This document shows, in pieces, positions 35,732-45,485 of a stretch of 64,000 nucleotides of DNA. Under the pieces are notes generated by a model. That model did not search any database. It was not told where the DNA came from and saw only the letters and a program-made list of their open reading frames with translations. The first letter of the stretch is position 1. Every line of letters begins with the position of its first letter. Source of the stretch: an uncultured Bacteroidales bacterium (GTDB taxonomy: Bacteria; Bacteroidota; Bacteroidia; Bacteroidales; P3); assembly GCA_937886715.1 (NCBI GenBank), contig CAKZZD010000016.1, positions 62,001 to 126,000 of the forward strand, read 5' to 3'. The translations under genes were made by a program, and so were the position numbers.

Positions 35732-38700
35732 TTAGAGTTGGATGGTGATTTCTTCTTCCTCGACGGGATTGGATTGCTGCTCCTGAGCCACGATGGCGTC
35801 GTACTTCTGACGGGCGATGGTCACCAGGTCGTCGCCGTCGTAGTTGTCGATGATGCTCTGGAGGGTCTGTTTGGCCTGGAGGTTGTTGCCGCGGGCGTAG
35901 TAGATATCGGCCCAAAGGATGAAGCTGTAGGCGAGCCAATAGTCGCTGGAGGCATCGGAGACGATGCTCTCGATCATCTTTTCGGCTTGGGCATACTTCT
36001 TGTCGAGCATCAGGATCTCGGCACGACGGCAGCGGGCCTCACCGTTATATTCGCCATTGGAGGAGCTGACGAGTTGGCCATAGAAATGGTAGGCGCTGTC
36101 GCGCATGGCGTTGTCGAAACAGCTGCGGGCCATAGTGAGCAGGGCCTCCTCCTTAAGTTCGGGCGAAGCCTTGGGCTCGTCGGCGAGACGGTGACCGGCC
36201 TCCATCACATTGCTGTGGTGGCCGAGGGCGGCGGCACAACGCAGCGCGCCCACCTCGCCCTGCAGCAGGCTGTTGTCGCTCTCGGCGTCGGCAGCCAGGC
36301 GGTTGTAGAGGGAAGCCGCCTTGCGGTAGTCGCCAAGGGCAAAGGCAATGTTGGCGGCGTTGAAGAGCGACCGTTCGCTGTACTGGTTCTTGCCCTGCGA
36401 GGCGACCGCCTCATAGTGCGGCAAAGCCTGTGCGTTGCGTCCCAGACGGAAATAGCAGTCGGCCAGATAGTAGTGGGCCTTGACGGCGAAGAGACCGTTG
36501 GAGAACTTCTGCAGGTAGCCCTCGAAGCCGGCGGCGGCATTCTCGAAATCGCCTTCCTGATAGCGCGATTCCACCGCCAGGAAGGTGGTGCTGTCCTGCT
36601 CAACCGTCGAGACCGTCGACTTGGTGGTGCGCTTCACATAATTGAAATAGTCGTCCACACGGTTCTGGGCAATATAGATGTTTTTCACCGTGCTGAGGGC
36701 GTCGCGAGCCTCATCGGTGCCGGGATAGTTGTTCAGCAGACGGTCGAAAGTACGCAACGCCTGCTCGTCGCGCGAGGTGTTGTAGTAGATCAGGCCCTGG
36801 TTGAGGAGAGCCGTCTTCACATAGGCGCTCTGGGGGTACTGCCGGATGAAGTTGGTGTAGTAGGTCATTGCCATCTCGTTGTTGTCGCACATCATGTAGG
36901 TGTTGGCAATCTCGAGCATCGCCTTCGAGCGAAGCGGCGAATTGTTGAAGCGCTCGAAGATGTAGTTCAGGTAGGTGAGTTTCTCGCTGTTCTTGCCCTG
37001 GGCGCCATAGGCGAGGGCTTTCTGATAGGTGGCATAGTCGGCATCGGCGGCTCCGGCATCGATCACCTTGTCGTACTGGGTGATGGATTCCGCAAAGCGG
37101 CTCTGCACATAGTAGCAGTCGCCCAGACGGTTCCACACATCGCCGCGCATACGGACCATCTGATTGCCCGAAGCCTTCTCCAGACGGGTGGCCAACTCGC
37201 CGAAAGCCTCGCGGGCCTCATCGTAGCGGTGCTTCTTCATCAGGAGGTAGCCGTTGAGGTAGCGCGCCTCGTTGGCGTAGTGCGATGTGCGGGAATAGGA
37301 CGACAGGAGGAACTTGTCGAGAGTTTTGGCGGAAGCGTCGTAGCGGCCGGCGGCATACATGCTTTCGGCAAGCAGATAGTTGGCATCGGCCGTGATCTTC
37401 GGCACGGCGTTGATCTTCACGGCCTTTTCATACATGGCGGCAGCCTCGTTCTTGTTGCCGCTGTTGGCCAATTCGATACCCCGGTTGAGCACCGCACGCT
37501 GGTAGGCCTGCTCCAGGGCGGCATTGCGCTGCGGAATCTTCTCCAGCAGGCGGATGGCATCTTTATAGTTGTTCGTGTTGCAGTAGAGCTCGGTGAGAAT
37601 TTCCTGAATCTCGGTGCGGTGCGAAGTGCGGGGGTATTTCTTCAGGTAGCTCTCAAACGATTTGATGCTCTCGTTGTAGGCGTTTTGGTTCAGCTCGCAG
37701 CTGAGCTTGGCATAGTTGAACAGAGCGTCTTCCTTCACCTTGGGGCTGTAGTCCATCTGCGAAGCCTGCAGGAAGACGCTGCGGGCATCCATCTTCCGGT
37801 CGAGGTGCAGATAGCAGTCGCCCAGCACATAGAGGGCGTTCTGCGCCACGCTGTCGCTGCACACGGTCTTCTTCACCAAGTGGGCGGCGGCCGAATCGTA
37901 GAGGCTCTGGCGGGCTGTGCGGTCGGCCTCTTCGCCGGCCAGCTTATAGTAGCTGTAGCCGATCTGGTAATCGTTGTCCTGAGGCGTGCAGCTGAGCGAC
38001 TGCTCACGTTTCGAGGCCTCGTCTACTGCGCGGTACTGTTCCAGCGCCAGGCGGTAGTCGCCACGGTTGAAATACACCTCGCCGATCATCTGGTGGATCT
38101 CGTTGCGGTTGAACGCCTCGCGGTCGTTCAGCAGCGACGGCGCCATCTCCAGCAGTTCGTCGTCCTTGCCCAGATAGTAATAGATACGGGCAATATAGCT
38201 CGGCGCTATCTTGGCAAACTTGCGGTCTTTCTGCAGCTCGAGGAAATTCTTCAGGGCCAGGTCGTACTGCCCGTTCATATATTGAATGTGGGCGTAGTAG
38301 TAGAGCGACGAGTTGCGGTATTTCGACTGGCCGGCCACCTGCTGCGAGAAGAGCTGCGAGGCACGTTCCAGATCGCCTTTCTGGAAATAGCAGTAGCCCT
38401 TTTTGAAGTTGTACTCGCTGCGGTGGTCATACTCCACTTCGCGGGGTTCCACCTGCTTGTAGTATTCCAGGGCACGCTCGTAGTCGCCACGGGTGTAATA
38501 GAAATTGCCCAGATAGAAGCGGGCCATGTTGCAGCGGCTGCTCTGCGGATAGAGGCGGAGGAACTCCTCCAGACGGTAGTATGCGTCGTTGTTGTCCAGT
38601 TTCTCGGAGCATACTCCGGCAAAATAGTTGGCATCGGCAGTGGTGAGGTCTGCCCTGCCCTCCTGGCCGTTGGCTATCTGGTCGAAAATCTGCTGGGCGG

Positions 38701-38836
38701 CGGCATATTTCTGCTTCCCGTACAGGTCCATTGCCTCGCGGTACATCTCCCGCTGACGCTCGTCGGGAGTGGTCTTCTGGGCCACCGCACCCCAACATAG
38801 CATCACCAGCAGGGCAGCTACAATGTTTCTTCTCAT
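35732..38836 (-). CDS. Large TPR repeat periplasmic protein
   Basis: A 1034-residue exported protein with a signal peptide (MRRNIVAALLVMLCWGAVAQ) and tetratricopeptide-like repeats over nearly its whole length (for example FYLGNFYYTRGDYERALEYY, GEVYFNRGDYRLALEQYRAV, LADCYFRLGRNAQALPHYEA). The end is EEEEITIQL. TPR arrays are protein-interaction scaffolds; here the likely partner is the barrel protein encoded next, by analogy with BamD-type or Sus-type assemblies. That partnership is inference. It is followed 21 bases later by the barrel gene. Confidence 0.87.
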   Translation of the reverse strand: MRRNIVAALLVMLCWGAVAQKTTPDERQREMYREAMDLYGKQKYAAAQQIFDQIANGQEGRADLTTADANYFAGVCSEKLDNNDAYYRLEEFLRLYPQSSRCNMARFYLGNFYYTRGDYERALEYYKQVEPREVEYDHRSEYNFKKGYCYFQKGDLERASQLFSQQVAGQSKYRNSSLYYYAHIQYMNGQYDLALKNFLELQKDRKFAKIAPSYIARIYYYLGKDDELLEMAPSLLNDREAFNRNEIHQMIGEVYFNRGDYRLALEQYRAVDEASKREQSLSCTPQDNDYQIGYSYYKLAGEEADRTARQSLYDSAAAHLVKKTVCSDSVAQNALYVLGDCYLHLDRKMDARSVFLQASQMDYSPKVKEDALFNYAKLSCELNQNAYNESIKSFESYLKKYPRTSHRTEIQEILTELYCNTNNYKDAIRLLEKIPQRNAALEQAYQRAVLNRGIELANSGNKNEAAAMYEKAVKINAVPKITADANYLLAESMYAAGRYDASAKTLDKFLLSSYSRTSHYANEARYLNGYLLMKKHRYDEAREAFGELATRLEKASGNQMVRMRGDVWNRLGDCYYVQSRFAESITQYDKVIDAGAADADYATYQKALAYGAQGKNSEKLTYLNYIFERFNNSPLRSKAMLEIANTYMMCDNNEMAMTYYTNFIRQYPQSAYVKTALLNQGLIYYNTSRDEQALRTFDRLLNNYPGTDEARDALSTVKNIYIAQNRVDDYFNYVKRTTKSTVSTVEQDSTTFLAVESRYQEGDFENAAAGFEGYLQKFSNGLFAVKAHYYLADCYFRLGRNAQALPHYEAVASQGKNQYSERSLFNAANIAFALGDYRKAASLYNRLAADAESDNSLLQGEVGALRCAAALGHHSNVMEAGHRLADEPKASPELKEEALLTMARSCFDNAMRDSAYHFYGQLVSSSNGEYNGEARCRRAEILMLDKKYAQAEKMIESIVSDASSDYWLAYSFILWADIYYARGNNLQAKQTLQSIIDNYDGDDLVTIARQKYDAIVAQEQQSNPVEEEEITIQL

Positions 38837-38888
38837 CTCGTCAGTGTGTTTGTGTTTATTTTTGTGTTATTTCGTTTTTGCAAATCCG

Positions 38889-40358
38889 TCAGTTGCCGAA
38901 CGGCAGGATACTTTCTTCCTCCTCCACCGGTTTCTCCCATGGGCCGTGGAGCAGTATACCACTCGACGGCGGCGGGGTGACGCTGTAGTGCTGCTTGCCT
39001 TCGGGATCGATCAGCATGAACGACGGGTAGCTCACCACGCCCAGTTGCTCCAGCAGCGAATAGTTGCCGTCGAAATGGAGCCACGTCCATCCGTATCGGG
39101 ATCCTCGCTTACTGCTCTTCAGAAAATGGTACATCTTCTGAAACTCGCGGTCGCACGACACTGAGACAAACTCAAGGTCGGGGCAGCGCGCAGCCAACGT
39201 GTCATGGAAATGGGCAATCACCTCCATCTCACCGATGGAGTTGGGGTCGTTCACCCGCACAAAGCTCACATACACCCACTTGCCTTCAAAATCGGTAGCC
39301 AAGTCAACCATTTGGTGCTCAACGTCGGGCAACACAGTCGACGGCATGTCAGCGCCGCTCTCGTGCTGCACGAACTTCTCCACCATGCGTCCGGCCAACT
39401 GGCGATGTTCGTCAAATTTGGTCTGACGGGCAATTTTTTCCACCATCTCGCGCACATGGTCCGCGCTGTATCCGGGATCGTAATAGGCCTCCTTCATGGC
39501 CTGCAACGCCACCAGCTCCCTGACACGCTCGTTTTTGAGCATGGGGTCGGTGCCAAGCGAGTCCATCATCGTGCGCAGGTCGCCAGCATCGACCCAGCTC
39601 ACCAGACGTCCCATGGGCACCTTGCGTGAGCCGCGCGACAACGAATGGTCAAACAGTGCAAGAAAGAAGCGCATATATTGCTCGTCGTAGTAGCGTATCG
39701 GCTGGCCTTCAATATATTCTTTCATCAACTTGCCGCGGCGGGTGAAATTCATCGACAATTTCATCTCCGCCATAGTGAAGCGTTTGTATCGGGCAAAGAA
39801 GCTGTTGGTGTCGGTTTCGGGAAGCATGCGGTTCACTGTCGCCTCCAGCTCGTTGAAGGCGGAGCGGCGAGGACGGAACCGGCTGTCGAACTCGGCGCGG
39901 CGTGCATTCAGCATGCTGTCCACCACTTCGCCAAAACGGGTGATGCGCACATTCAGCTCGTCGTCGGGCAGCTCGTCGAACCACAGCGGCAGGGCCACCG
40001 GGTCGAGATAAACGTTCTGGCGCTCGCCAACCGACCAGTCGAACTCGGCGATATGCACCTTGTAAGTGCGTCCGGCCTCGATATAGAACGACTGGCTATA
40101 GTTTTCCACCTGCAGAAACACCAGGCGGGGATAGTTGACATAGCACTCCAGACTGAAGCCCCCATCGGCGTCCACCGTGACGCTGTCGAGCAGCACCTCG
40201 TCCATCGTCAGCATATCCGTATAGCCATACAGGCCGACCACCTTGCCGGCGGCATTGTCGGACGAGCCGACGATATGCACATTGGTCTGGGCGGCCAGCG
40301 GCAACGCCAGCAACAGCAGCAGTGGCAGCAACAATCCTCTCATGGGCAGTGTCCTCAT
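38889..40358 (-). CDS. Thioredoxin-like protein lacking the CXXC motif
   Basis: A 489-residue exported protein. The start at 40358 gives a signal peptide (LLLPLLLLLALPLAAQ). An N-terminal beta domain like the DUF4369 domain of Bacteroidota TlpA proteins (VVGLYGYTDMLTMDEVLLDS) is followed by a helical region and a C-terminal thioredoxin-like fold (GKWVYVSFVRVNDPNSIGEM ... LGVVSYPSFMLIDPEGK). Where TlpA proteins have WCxxC there is VRVNDPNS, with no cysteine, so redox activity is unlikely. It is first in the minus-strand unit, 52 bases before the TPR gene. Confidence 0.82.
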   Translation of the reverse strand: MRTLPMRGLLLPLLLLLALPLAAQTNVHIVGSSDNAAGKVVGLYGYTDMLTMDEVLLDSVTVDADGGFSLECYVNYPRLVFLQVENYSQSFYIEAGRTYKVHIAEFDWSVGERQNVYLDPVALPLWFDELPDDELNVRITRFGEVVDSMLNARRAEFDSRFRPRRSAFNELEATVNRMLPETDTNSFFARYKRFTMAEMKLSMNFTRRGKLMKEYIEGQPIRYYDEQYMRFFLALFDHSLSRGSRKVPMGRLVSWVDAGDLRTMMDSLGTDPMLKNERVRELVALQAMKEAYYDPGYSADHVREMVEKIARQTKFDEHRQLAGRMVEKFVQHESGADMPSTVLPDVEHQMVDLATDFEGKWVYVSFVRVNDPNSIGEMEVIAHFHDTLAARCPDLEFVSVSCDREFQKMYHFLKSSKRGSRYGWTWLHFDGNYSLLEQLGVVSYPSFMLIDPEGKQHYSVTPPPSSGILLHGPWEKPVEEEESILPFGN

Positions 40359-40614
40359 ATCTTTTTTTATATTTATTTCCGCATTAACGCCACAACACCC
40401 ATCTTTATTGTATCGTCGCCCACAACTTTCGGCGAAAGTTATCAACAGACTCTTCCGCCACCATGCCTGCCTCTTCCCCACTCCTTCGTTTCCCGCATCG
40501 CTGCAACGATATCCACATATTCCTTTTATGCACTGACCTTGAGCCTCACAGCGCTCCCTTTTGCAGCAATACTTTCACGACAAAAGAACAGCTGTTGTAG
40601 AAAAAAAACATACT

Positions 40615-41286
40615 ACCCGCTGGCGGAATTAAATGACAAGCAAATTGTGGATAGACAAATGAAGAAAAGCTGTGTTTCTTATAGGAACTTACACGGCAGT
40701 GGTAGCCATCAGAGGACGAAAAAGCATGCAACTGCTTGTCTTCCACCACCCAACATCCTACCAACCCCTACTGCGGTAGGAGTTGGTAGGGTGTTGGGTA
40801 GGAGTTGGGTAGGAGATGATAGGGAGAATATGCTGGAAGACAGCGGGTTGCAATGGAAGCTTTCGAGGGACATTTTTCTTGCCTGAAACAGCGGTTGGAA
40901 AGAATCGACACGGGCGCTACAGGGGACGACAGAAGATAATAAGACGCAACTCCACCTATATGCAAATTGCTGACAATCAATCAATAACTGTTTATGAGTC
41001 GGATTATAAGAATCAGCGCCCCCCAGCATGCCCGCGCCGGCACAACGCAAAGGGATGGAAACCGAAATTCATCCCGCTGGACAAGGCGAGGAAGCGCGTC
41101 GAGACGGTGTTTTCGCAACTGTGCGACCAATACATGGTCATCCGCAACTATGCAACACACACCGGCGGCCTGTTGGCCTGCATCATCGGCAAAATCAGCG
41201 CAATGAGCGTTGCCTAATACATCAATTACCTATAAATCGGCCGATTGGCAGAGTCGAATATGCACTGGTTAATTCCTCCAACGGGC
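40615..41286 (+). mobile_element. IS982-family remnant/MITE, copy 2
   Basis: A 672-base relative of the 27158-27655 element. The left end begins ACCCGCTGGCGGAATTAAA and the right end is its imperfect complement (TTAATTCCTCCAACGGG). The inner left ~230 bases are nearly identical to copy 1, including the hairpin (40749-40765 with 40782-40798, one mismatch). The right part carries more of the transposase: GWKPKFIPLDKARKRVETVF and QLCDQYMVIRNYATHTGGLL, then a stop (ISAMSVA). I see no clear target duplication, so this insertion is older than copy 1. It occupies most of the 1119-base gap 40359-41477. Confidence 0.82.
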
Positions 41287-41374
41287 AAGTACTGCAGAAG
41301 GTCATCATCAGAACATCCGAGAGATGGGGGTGCAATATAGCGGAAATGCAGAAATTTGTTGGGAAAACGTCGTT

Positions 41375-41408
41375 TTTGTTGAGGGGAATTTTTTTTTTTG
41401 TACATTTG
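41375..41408 (+). promoter_or_regulatory. Promoter for aspA
   Basis: TACATTTG at 41401-41408 matches the -7 box; TTTG at 41375-41378 is a plausible -33 box, although the 22-base spacing is slightly long. A T-run lies between them. The leader to the aspA ATG is 69 bases of A-rich sequence. Confidence 0.7.
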
Positions 41409-41477
41409 CACTTGCAAATGAGGGGCAAAATTGCCCATAACAAATTAACAAACAACAAAATAAACAAATATAACAAA

Positions 41478-42911
41478 ATGAGCAACGATTCTAAAAAATC
41501 TCTCTATCGTCAGGAAAGCGACCTGCTGGGCACACGCGACGTGCCCGCTGAGGCTTATTATGGTGTACAAACAGTCCGTGCCATCGAAAATTTCAATATC
41601 AGCGGACGCTTGCTGTGCAGCTATCCCAACTTCATCCGTGGCCTGGCTATCACCAAGAAGGCCGCAGCCATGGCCAATGTTGAAGTGGGCATGATCACCC
41701 CCGAACAGGGCGAAGCCATCCAGTGGGCCTGCGACCAACTGATCGAGGGCAAGTACCACGACCAATTCCCGATTGATATGATCCAGGGCGGAGCCGGCAC
41801 CAGCACCAACATGGCTGCCAACGAGGTGATTGCCAACCTGGCCCTCGAACGTATGGGCCACCAGAAAGGCGAGTACCAGTACTGCTCGCCCAACGACGTG
41901 GTCAACGCCAGCCAGAGCACCAACGACGCATACCCCTGCGCCATCCACATGGCCTTGGCTCTTGAGCACCTGGCCTTCATGCCCCACCTCGAGCAGATGA
42001 TCGCCGCCCTCGACTATAAACGCAAGGAATTTGCCAACGTCATCAAGATGGGCCGAACCCAGCTGCAGGATGCTGTGCCCATGACCCTCGGACAGACTTT
42101 CGGTGCCTTCGCCGACTCGCTGCGCGGCGAGTACAAGAACCTGCGCTCCACCGCTGACGAGTTCCTCGTTGTCAACATGGGTGCCACCGCCATCGGCACC
42201 GGTATCTGCTCCAAGCCTGGCTACAGCGAGGCCTGCATCAAGGCCATGCGCAAAATCACGGGATGGAATATCACGCTGGCCGACAACCTCATCGAGGCCA
42301 CCAGCGCCACCACCTGCATGATTGCATACAGCGCCGCCATGAAGCGCCTGGCCATCAAGACCAACAAAATCTGCAACGACCTGCGCCTGCTCAGCAGCGG
42401 TCCCCGTTGCGGCCTCAACGAGATCCACCTGCCAGAACGTCAGCCCGGCTCCTCCATCATGCCCGGCAAGGTGAACCCCGTCATCCCCGAAGTGATGAAC
42501 CAAGTATGCTATCGCGTCATCGGCAACGACATGACCATTAGCCTGGCTTCCGACAACGGCCAGCTTGAACTCAACGTCATGGAACCCGTCATCGCCTACA
42601 CCCTCTTCGAAAGCATCCATCTGCTGGAGCACGGCTACGACACGCTGCGCAACTTCTGCATCGACGGTATCCGCGCCAATGAAGAGCGCTGCCGCCAGCT
42701 GGTAGAGCACTCTATTGGCATCGTCACCATGCTCAACCCCATCATCGGATACAAGCAGAGCACAAAGATCGCCAAAGAGGCCTCGGAGACCGGACGCGGT
42801 GTCTACGAACTGGTGCTCGAACACGGCCTGCTGACCAAGGAACAGCTCGACGAGATCCTGAAGCCTGAGAACATGCTGCAGCCCATGGACCTGCAGAAGT
42901 TGGAACATTGA
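41478..42911 (+). CDS. aspA: Aspartate ammonia-lyase
   Basis: A 477-residue member of the fumarase/aspartase superfamily that reversibly converts aspartate to fumarate and ammonia. The catalytic loop GSSIMPGKVNPVIPEVMNQV is intact. The N-terminal ESDLLGTRDVPAEAYYGVQT and the SPNDVVNASQSTNDAYP motif favour aspartase over class II fumarase. The start at 41478 follows the AT-rich leader. Downstream is the nqr operon, and fumarate reductase lies further on, so it can feed fumarate respiration. Confidence 0.95.
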   Translation: MSNDSKKSLYRQESDLLGTRDVPAEAYYGVQTVRAIENFNISGRLLCSYPNFIRGLAITKKAAAMANVEVGMITPEQGEAIQWACDQLIEGKYHDQFPIDMIQGGAGTSTNMAANEVIANLALERMGHQKGEYQYCSPNDVVNASQSTNDAYPCAIHMALALEHLAFMPHLEQMIAALDYKRKEFANVIKMGRTQLQDAVPMTLGQTFGAFADSLRGEYKNLRSTADEFLVVNMGATAIGTGICSKPGYSEACIKAMRKITGWNITLADNLIEATSATTCMIAYSAAMKRLAIKTNKICNDLRLLSSGPRCGLNEIHLPERQPGSSIMPGKVNPVIPEVMNQVCYRVIGNDMTISLASDNGQLELNVMEPVIAYTLFESIHLLEHGYDTLRNFCIDGIRANEERCRQLVEHSIGIVTMLNPIIGYKQSTKIAKEASETGRGVYELVLEHGLLTKEQLDEILKPENMLQPMDLQKLEH

Positions 42912-42927
42912 CCATAAATCTACTGTA

Positions 42928-44316
42928 GTGGACATTATTAAAATCAAGAAAGGCCTCGACATACCCGTCGGCGGCAAGCCGGAAAAGCGCGTGGTGGATG
43001 CAAGGAGTATCCGCTGCTACGCCGTGAAGCCTGCCGACGTGGTAGGGATGAATCCGCGCCTGCAGGTGGCCGAAGGCGACCATGTGGCTGCGGGACAGCC
43101 CGTGGTGGCCGACAAGAACGACGAACGTTTGGCGCTCACCTCACCGGTCGACGGTGTGGTGCGCGCCATTGTCCGTGGCGAGAAACGCAAGTTGCTCGAG
43201 GTAAGGATCGAACAATCCGCATCTGCTGCGCAACCCGAGCCGCACAAGGAGAGAAACCTGAAAGGCTCGCCCTGCTGGTGGATGCTCCGCGAACGTCCGT
43301 TCGGCACAATTGCCAACCCCTACCATAGCCCCAAAGGCATCTTTGTGAGCATGATGGACACAAACCCACTGGCACCGGATATGGATCTGGCTCTGAATGG
43401 CCGCATCGGCGAACTACAAGCTGGCCTCAAAGCACTGGCCGCACTGGCACCGTTGCATGTGTGCCTTCATCCTGAACAGGATCAGCTGGCCAAGGAAGTG
43501 AACTGCGGCATCGAAGGATGTGAGATTCACTTTATTGAAGGGCCACACCCATCAGGCAACGTCGGCACCCAGATTGCCGCCATTGCGCCCATCGCAAAAG
43601 GCGAATGCGTATGGACAGTGGGTGCTCAGGATGTGGCCAACATCGGACGCTGGATGACGACTGGATTGTATCGTCCGGAACGTGTGATCAGCGTGGGCGG
43701 TCCGTCGGCACGCAACCCGCACCACTACCGTGTGGTGTGCGGTGCCTGCGTCGACCAGATCACCGATGCCCAACTGATGTATGCCGACTATCCGGCGATG
43801 ACCTGCGACAGAAGCGGCACCCGCATCATCAGCGGCAGTGCACTCAGCGGTACCCAGATTGCCCCCGACGGCTATTTGGGCACCTACGATCAGCAGATCA
43901 CTCTCCTGCCTGAAGGCAACCTACATGAGGCGTTCGGATGGATGATGCCCAATTTCAACAAATTCAGTTTCAGCAAGACATTCGTCAGCGGATGGATGAA
44001 CCTGGTGAAGCCCCTGCTGCCCAAAGGTGCACTCGAAGGACTGGAAACCTACAGATTCAACACAAACCTCAACGGCGGCCGTCGGCCACTGATGTTCACC
44101 GGCGACATGGAGCGTGTGTTTCCCTTCGACATCTATCCCATGCAGTTGATCAAGGCTTGCATCGTAGGCGACATGGAGCTGCAGGAGAAGCTCGGCATCT
44201 ACGAAGTGGAGCCTGAAGATCTGGCATTGTGCGAATTCATCGATCCTTCGAAAACCGACATTCAGAGCATTATCCGCGAGGCGCTTGAGGCTCTGAGAAA
44301 GGAGGCTACAGCATGA
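42928..44316 (+). CDS. nqrA: Na+-translocating NADH:quinone reductase subunit A
   Basis: A 462-residue peripheral subunit of the Nqr sodium pump. Its start (GTG, 42928) lies 16 bases after the aspA stop. MDIIKIKKGLDIPVGGKPEK is the typical N-terminus. Other hallmarks are CYAVKPADVVGMNPRLQVAE, EGPHPSGNVGTQI and SGSALSGTQI. Length is normal. The stop overlaps nqrB by four bases, starting a chain of coupled genes. Confidence 0.96.
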   Translation: MDIIKIKKGLDIPVGGKPEKRVVDARSIRCYAVKPADVVGMNPRLQVAEGDHVAAGQPVVADKNDERLALTSPVDGVVRAIVRGEKRKLLEVRIEQSASAAQPEPHKERNLKGSPCWWMLRERPFGTIANPYHSPKGIFVSMMDTNPLAPDMDLALNGRIGELQAGLKALAALAPLHVCLHPEQDQLAKEVNCGIEGCEIHFIEGPHPSGNVGTQIAAIAPIAKGECVWTVGAQDVANIGRWMTTGLYRPERVISVGGPSARNPHHYRVVCGACVDQITDAQLMYADYPAMTCDRSGTRIISGSALSGTQIAPDGYLGTYDQQITLLPEGNLHEAFGWMMPNFNKFSFSKTFVSGWMNLVKPLLPKGALEGLETYRFNTNLNGGRRPLMFTGDMERVFPFDIYPMQLIKACIVGDMELQEKLGIYEVEPEDLALCEFIDPSKTDIQSIIREALEALRKEATA

Positions 44317-45485
44317 GAATCAAATGGCTCGAGAAATTTTTCGACTCGATAGAACCCACATTCAGCGAAGGAGGAAAACTGGGCTGGCTGCACAGCACTT
44401 TTGACGCATTCCATACTTTCGCGCTGACACCCAAAACCGTGACGCGCAGCGGATCCCATATCCGCGACGCCGTGGACAGCAAGCGCAGCATCATCATGGT
44501 GGTGATAGCCTTGCTGCCGGCATTGCTCTTCGGCATGTGGAACATAGGCTACCAAACCTCGATGGCCACCGGTGTCGACTGGACGTGGATCCATCAATGG
44601 TGGTTCGGCTTCCTGCGCATGCTACCCCTCATCGTGGTGAGCTACGTGGTGGGCCTGTCCATCGAGTTTGCCTTCGCCCAGGTGCGCCATCACGAGGTCA
44701 ACGAGGGCTATCTGGCCACAGGTCTGCTTATCCCCATGATTGTGCCCGTCACCACGCCGCTGTGGCAAGTGGCGCTGGCCGTGGCCTTTGCCGTCATCAT
44801 CGGCAAGGAGGTCTTCGGCGGTAGCGGCATGAACTTCCTCAACCCCGCCCTCGTGGCGCGCGCTTTCCTCTTCTTCTCCTATCCCACCCACATGAGTGGC
44901 GACAAGGTGTGGATAGCCGCCGACCTGTGGGGCAGCGACGCTATCGCCGGTGCCACCCCCATGGGCGAACTGGCCGCCGGCATGCATCCTTCGGCTTCGG
45001 CCCTCGACATGCTGCTCGGCACCATCCCAGGCTCCACCTGCGAAACCTCCGTCATCGCCATCGCACTGGGCGCCCTGCTGCTGCTCTTCACGGGCATCGC
45101 CTCATGGCGCATCATGCTCAGCGTCTTTCTTGGCGGCGGCCTGATGGGGCTGCTCTTCAACGCCATCGGTTATAATGACTATATGCAGCTGCCGTTCTAC
45201 TACCACTTCCACATGGGCGGCTTCGCCTTCGGTGCTGTCTTCATGGCTACCGATCCCGTCACCGCCGCACAGACCAACACCGGCAAGTGGATCTACGGCC
45301 TGCTCATCGGCGCCTTCGCCGTGCTGCTGCGCGTCTGCAACCCAGCCTATCCAGAGGGCATGATGCTCAGCATCCTCTTCATGAACTGCATGGCCCCGCT
45401 CATCGACCACTGTGTGGTGGCCAGGAACATCAAGCGCCGCGCCAAACGCACCGTCGCTATTGGAAAGGAGGCTCACAATGGCTAA
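44313..45485 (+). CDS. nqrB: Na+-translocating NADH:quinone reductase subunit B
   Basis: A 390-residue integral-membrane subunit with about ten helices. The covalent-FMN attachment site is the Thr in IAGATPMGEL, and GGSGMNFLNPALVARAFLFF is the family signature. It carries part of the ion-translocation path. It overlaps nqrA by ATGA and nqrC by eight bases. I see nothing unusual in length or sequence. Confidence 0.96.
   Translation: MRIKWLEKFFDSIEPTFSEGGKLGWLHSTFDAFHTFALTPKTVTRSGSHIRDAVDSKRSIIMVVIALLPALLFGMWNIGYQTSMATGVDWTWIHQWWFGFLRMLPLIVVSYVVGLSIEFAFAQVRHHEVNEGYLATGLLIPMIVPVTTPLWQVALAVAFAVIIGKEVFGGSGMNFLNPALVARAFLFFSYPTHMSGDKVWIAADLWGSDAIAGATPMGELAAGMHPSASALDMLLGTIPGSTCETSVIAIALGALLLLFTGIASWRIMLSVFLGGGLMGLLFNAIGYNDYMQLPFYYHFHMGGFAFGAVFMATDPVTAAQTNTGKWIYGLLIGAFAVLLRVCNPAYPEGMMLSILFMNCMAPLIDHCVVARNIKRRAKRTVAIGKEAHNG

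Noticed and set aside
35156..38800. A 1214-codon plus-strand open frame opposite the TPR and barrel genes
   Set aside because: The minus-strand proteins have signal peptides and repeat structure. The plus-strand product is a Val/Gly/Ala-rich antisense shadow crossing two real genes.
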